Below, piece after piece: positions 5,161 through 5,364 of a stretch of 5,364 nucleotides of DNA. Both the position numbers and the translations under genes were made by a program. The notes beneath the pieces were generated by a model. The model ran no database searches. It saw only the letters and a program-made list of their open reading frames with translations, and was not told the DNA's origin. The stretch covers positions 1 to 5,364 of the forward strand of contig CAITYI010000060.1 in the NCBI GenBank assembly GCA_903896585.1. Direction: 5' to 3'. The DNA is from an uncultured bacterium (GTDB lineage Bacteria > Actinomycetota > Actinomycetes > S36-B12). Each line of letters starts with the position of its first letter. Within the stretch, counting starts at the first letter, position 1.

Positions 5161-5224
5161 TTCTCGCCAGCTGATAACTGCTCAGCGGGTAGGGTAGAAC
5201 GTTTTTGACAAGGCTGCGAAAAAG

Positions 5225-5238
5225 TTCACATATGTGAA
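5225..5238. promoter_or_regulatory. perfect 14-bp palindrome, operator-like or weak terminator
   Basis: TTCACATATGTGAA is a perfect inverted repeat. Flanking AAA (5221-5223) and TTT (5240-5242) extend it after one mismatch. It lies just after the kinase stop codon and about 75-90 bases upstream of the miniature exported ORF. Read on the minus strand, it could form a TTCAC/GTGAA hairpin with an ATAT loop followed by CTTTTT, so it might end the kinase transcript weakly. Its AT-rich two-fold symmetry equally suits a repressor or activator site controlling the downstream gene. The arm order is opposite to the CRP/GlxR consensus (TGTGA...TCACA). Confidence 0.45.
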
Positions 5239-5240
5239 AT

Positions 5241-5364
5241 TTAGAGTTCCCACCTGATTTCAATTTCCACTTGCCCGGCTCGGTTATTGATCTGCCAGGT
5301 TCCACCCAGGTTACCTACCCAGGCATCAATCACCGCAAATCCATGCCCCTGCACCGCGGAATGC
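5241..5364 (-). CDS. probable sensor histidine kinase, C-terminal end of ATPase domain (partial)
   Basis: The minus frame enters from the right edge and ends in TAA at 5243-5241, giving 40 visible residues. They include VQGHGFAVIDAWVGNLGG, then TWQINNRAGQVEIEIRW. This fits the end of a GHKL-type ATP-binding domain: the G2-like G-x-G-x-x-x-[IV] glycine turn, a helix ending LGG, then two strands around a [NR]-x-x-G-x-V-E-I-x-[IV]-x-W turn. Such a domain binds ATP and phosphorylates the kinase's own histidine in two-component systems. The H box, N box and sensor part are outside the window, and the match is short. It could be another GHKL ATPase. The kinase lies upstream on the same strand as the exported-protein genes and might help regulate them. 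Confidence 0.5.
   Translation of the reverse strand, partial: HSAVQGHGFAVIDAWVGNLGGTWQINNRAGQVEIEIRWEL

Noticed and set aside
5205..5233. TTGACA on the plus strand as a promoter -35 box
   Set aside because: No good -10 box lies at suitable spacing (ACATAT is the best) and no plus-strand gene follows within the window.

Overview
The window looks like chromosomal DNA of an actinomycete (Actinomycetota) of moderate GC. The evidence is a secreted protein with the Ig-like plus OmpA-like C-terminal layout common in that phylum, a lipoprotein with an Lcl/DUF1566-type domain, Sec signal peptides with A-x-A-like sites, and an actinobacterial-type secreted-protein tail. The genus cannot be fixed from the sequence.

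Layout, left to right. (1) Positions 1-370 (+) hold the 3' end of recQ, with the end of the RQC winged helix and the HRDC domain. (2) 387-647 (+) is an orphan C-terminal piece of a secreted-protein family, lacking a signal peptide. (3) 648-960 holds a short relic of an IS3-type transposase OrfA on the minus strand (772-894). (4) 961-1238 (+) is a pair of tiny ORFs joined by an ATGA overlap. The second encodes a two-helix membrane protein, and a hairpin terminator follows at about 1261-1300. (5) 1306-1514 (-) is an unrecognised protein-like tail ending at 1306, separated by two 11-bp direct repeats from (6) an intact Lcl-domain lipoprotein (1515-2165, -). (7) 2166-2626 has no intact gene. It holds the 3' remnant of a GloVer-type repeat protein (2253-2483, -) and a possible 23-codon ORF (2521-2592, -). 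(8) 2627-4807 (-) encodes a large exported protein: signal peptide, seven propeller-like blades, a phage-tail/FCCH-like insert in blade 3, a Thr-Pro linker, an Ig-like domain and an OmpA-like domain. (9) 4888-5148 (-) is a miniature version of its N-terminus, with a signal peptide and one damaged blade. (10) 5241-5364 (-) is the C-terminus of a probable histidine-kinase ATPase domain, followed by a perfect 14-bp palindrome.

The minus-strand genes from 1515 to 5148 share a theme of exported, beta-rich surface proteins together with decayed relatives. I read the region between recQ and the kinase as an accessory surface-protein locus shaped by duplication, deletion and IS activity. No CRISPR array, tRNA, rRNA or complete mobile element is visible. 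The most distinctive items are the composite propeller/FCCH/OmpA protein with its miniature neighbour, and the coupled small-ORF pair beside the IS relic.
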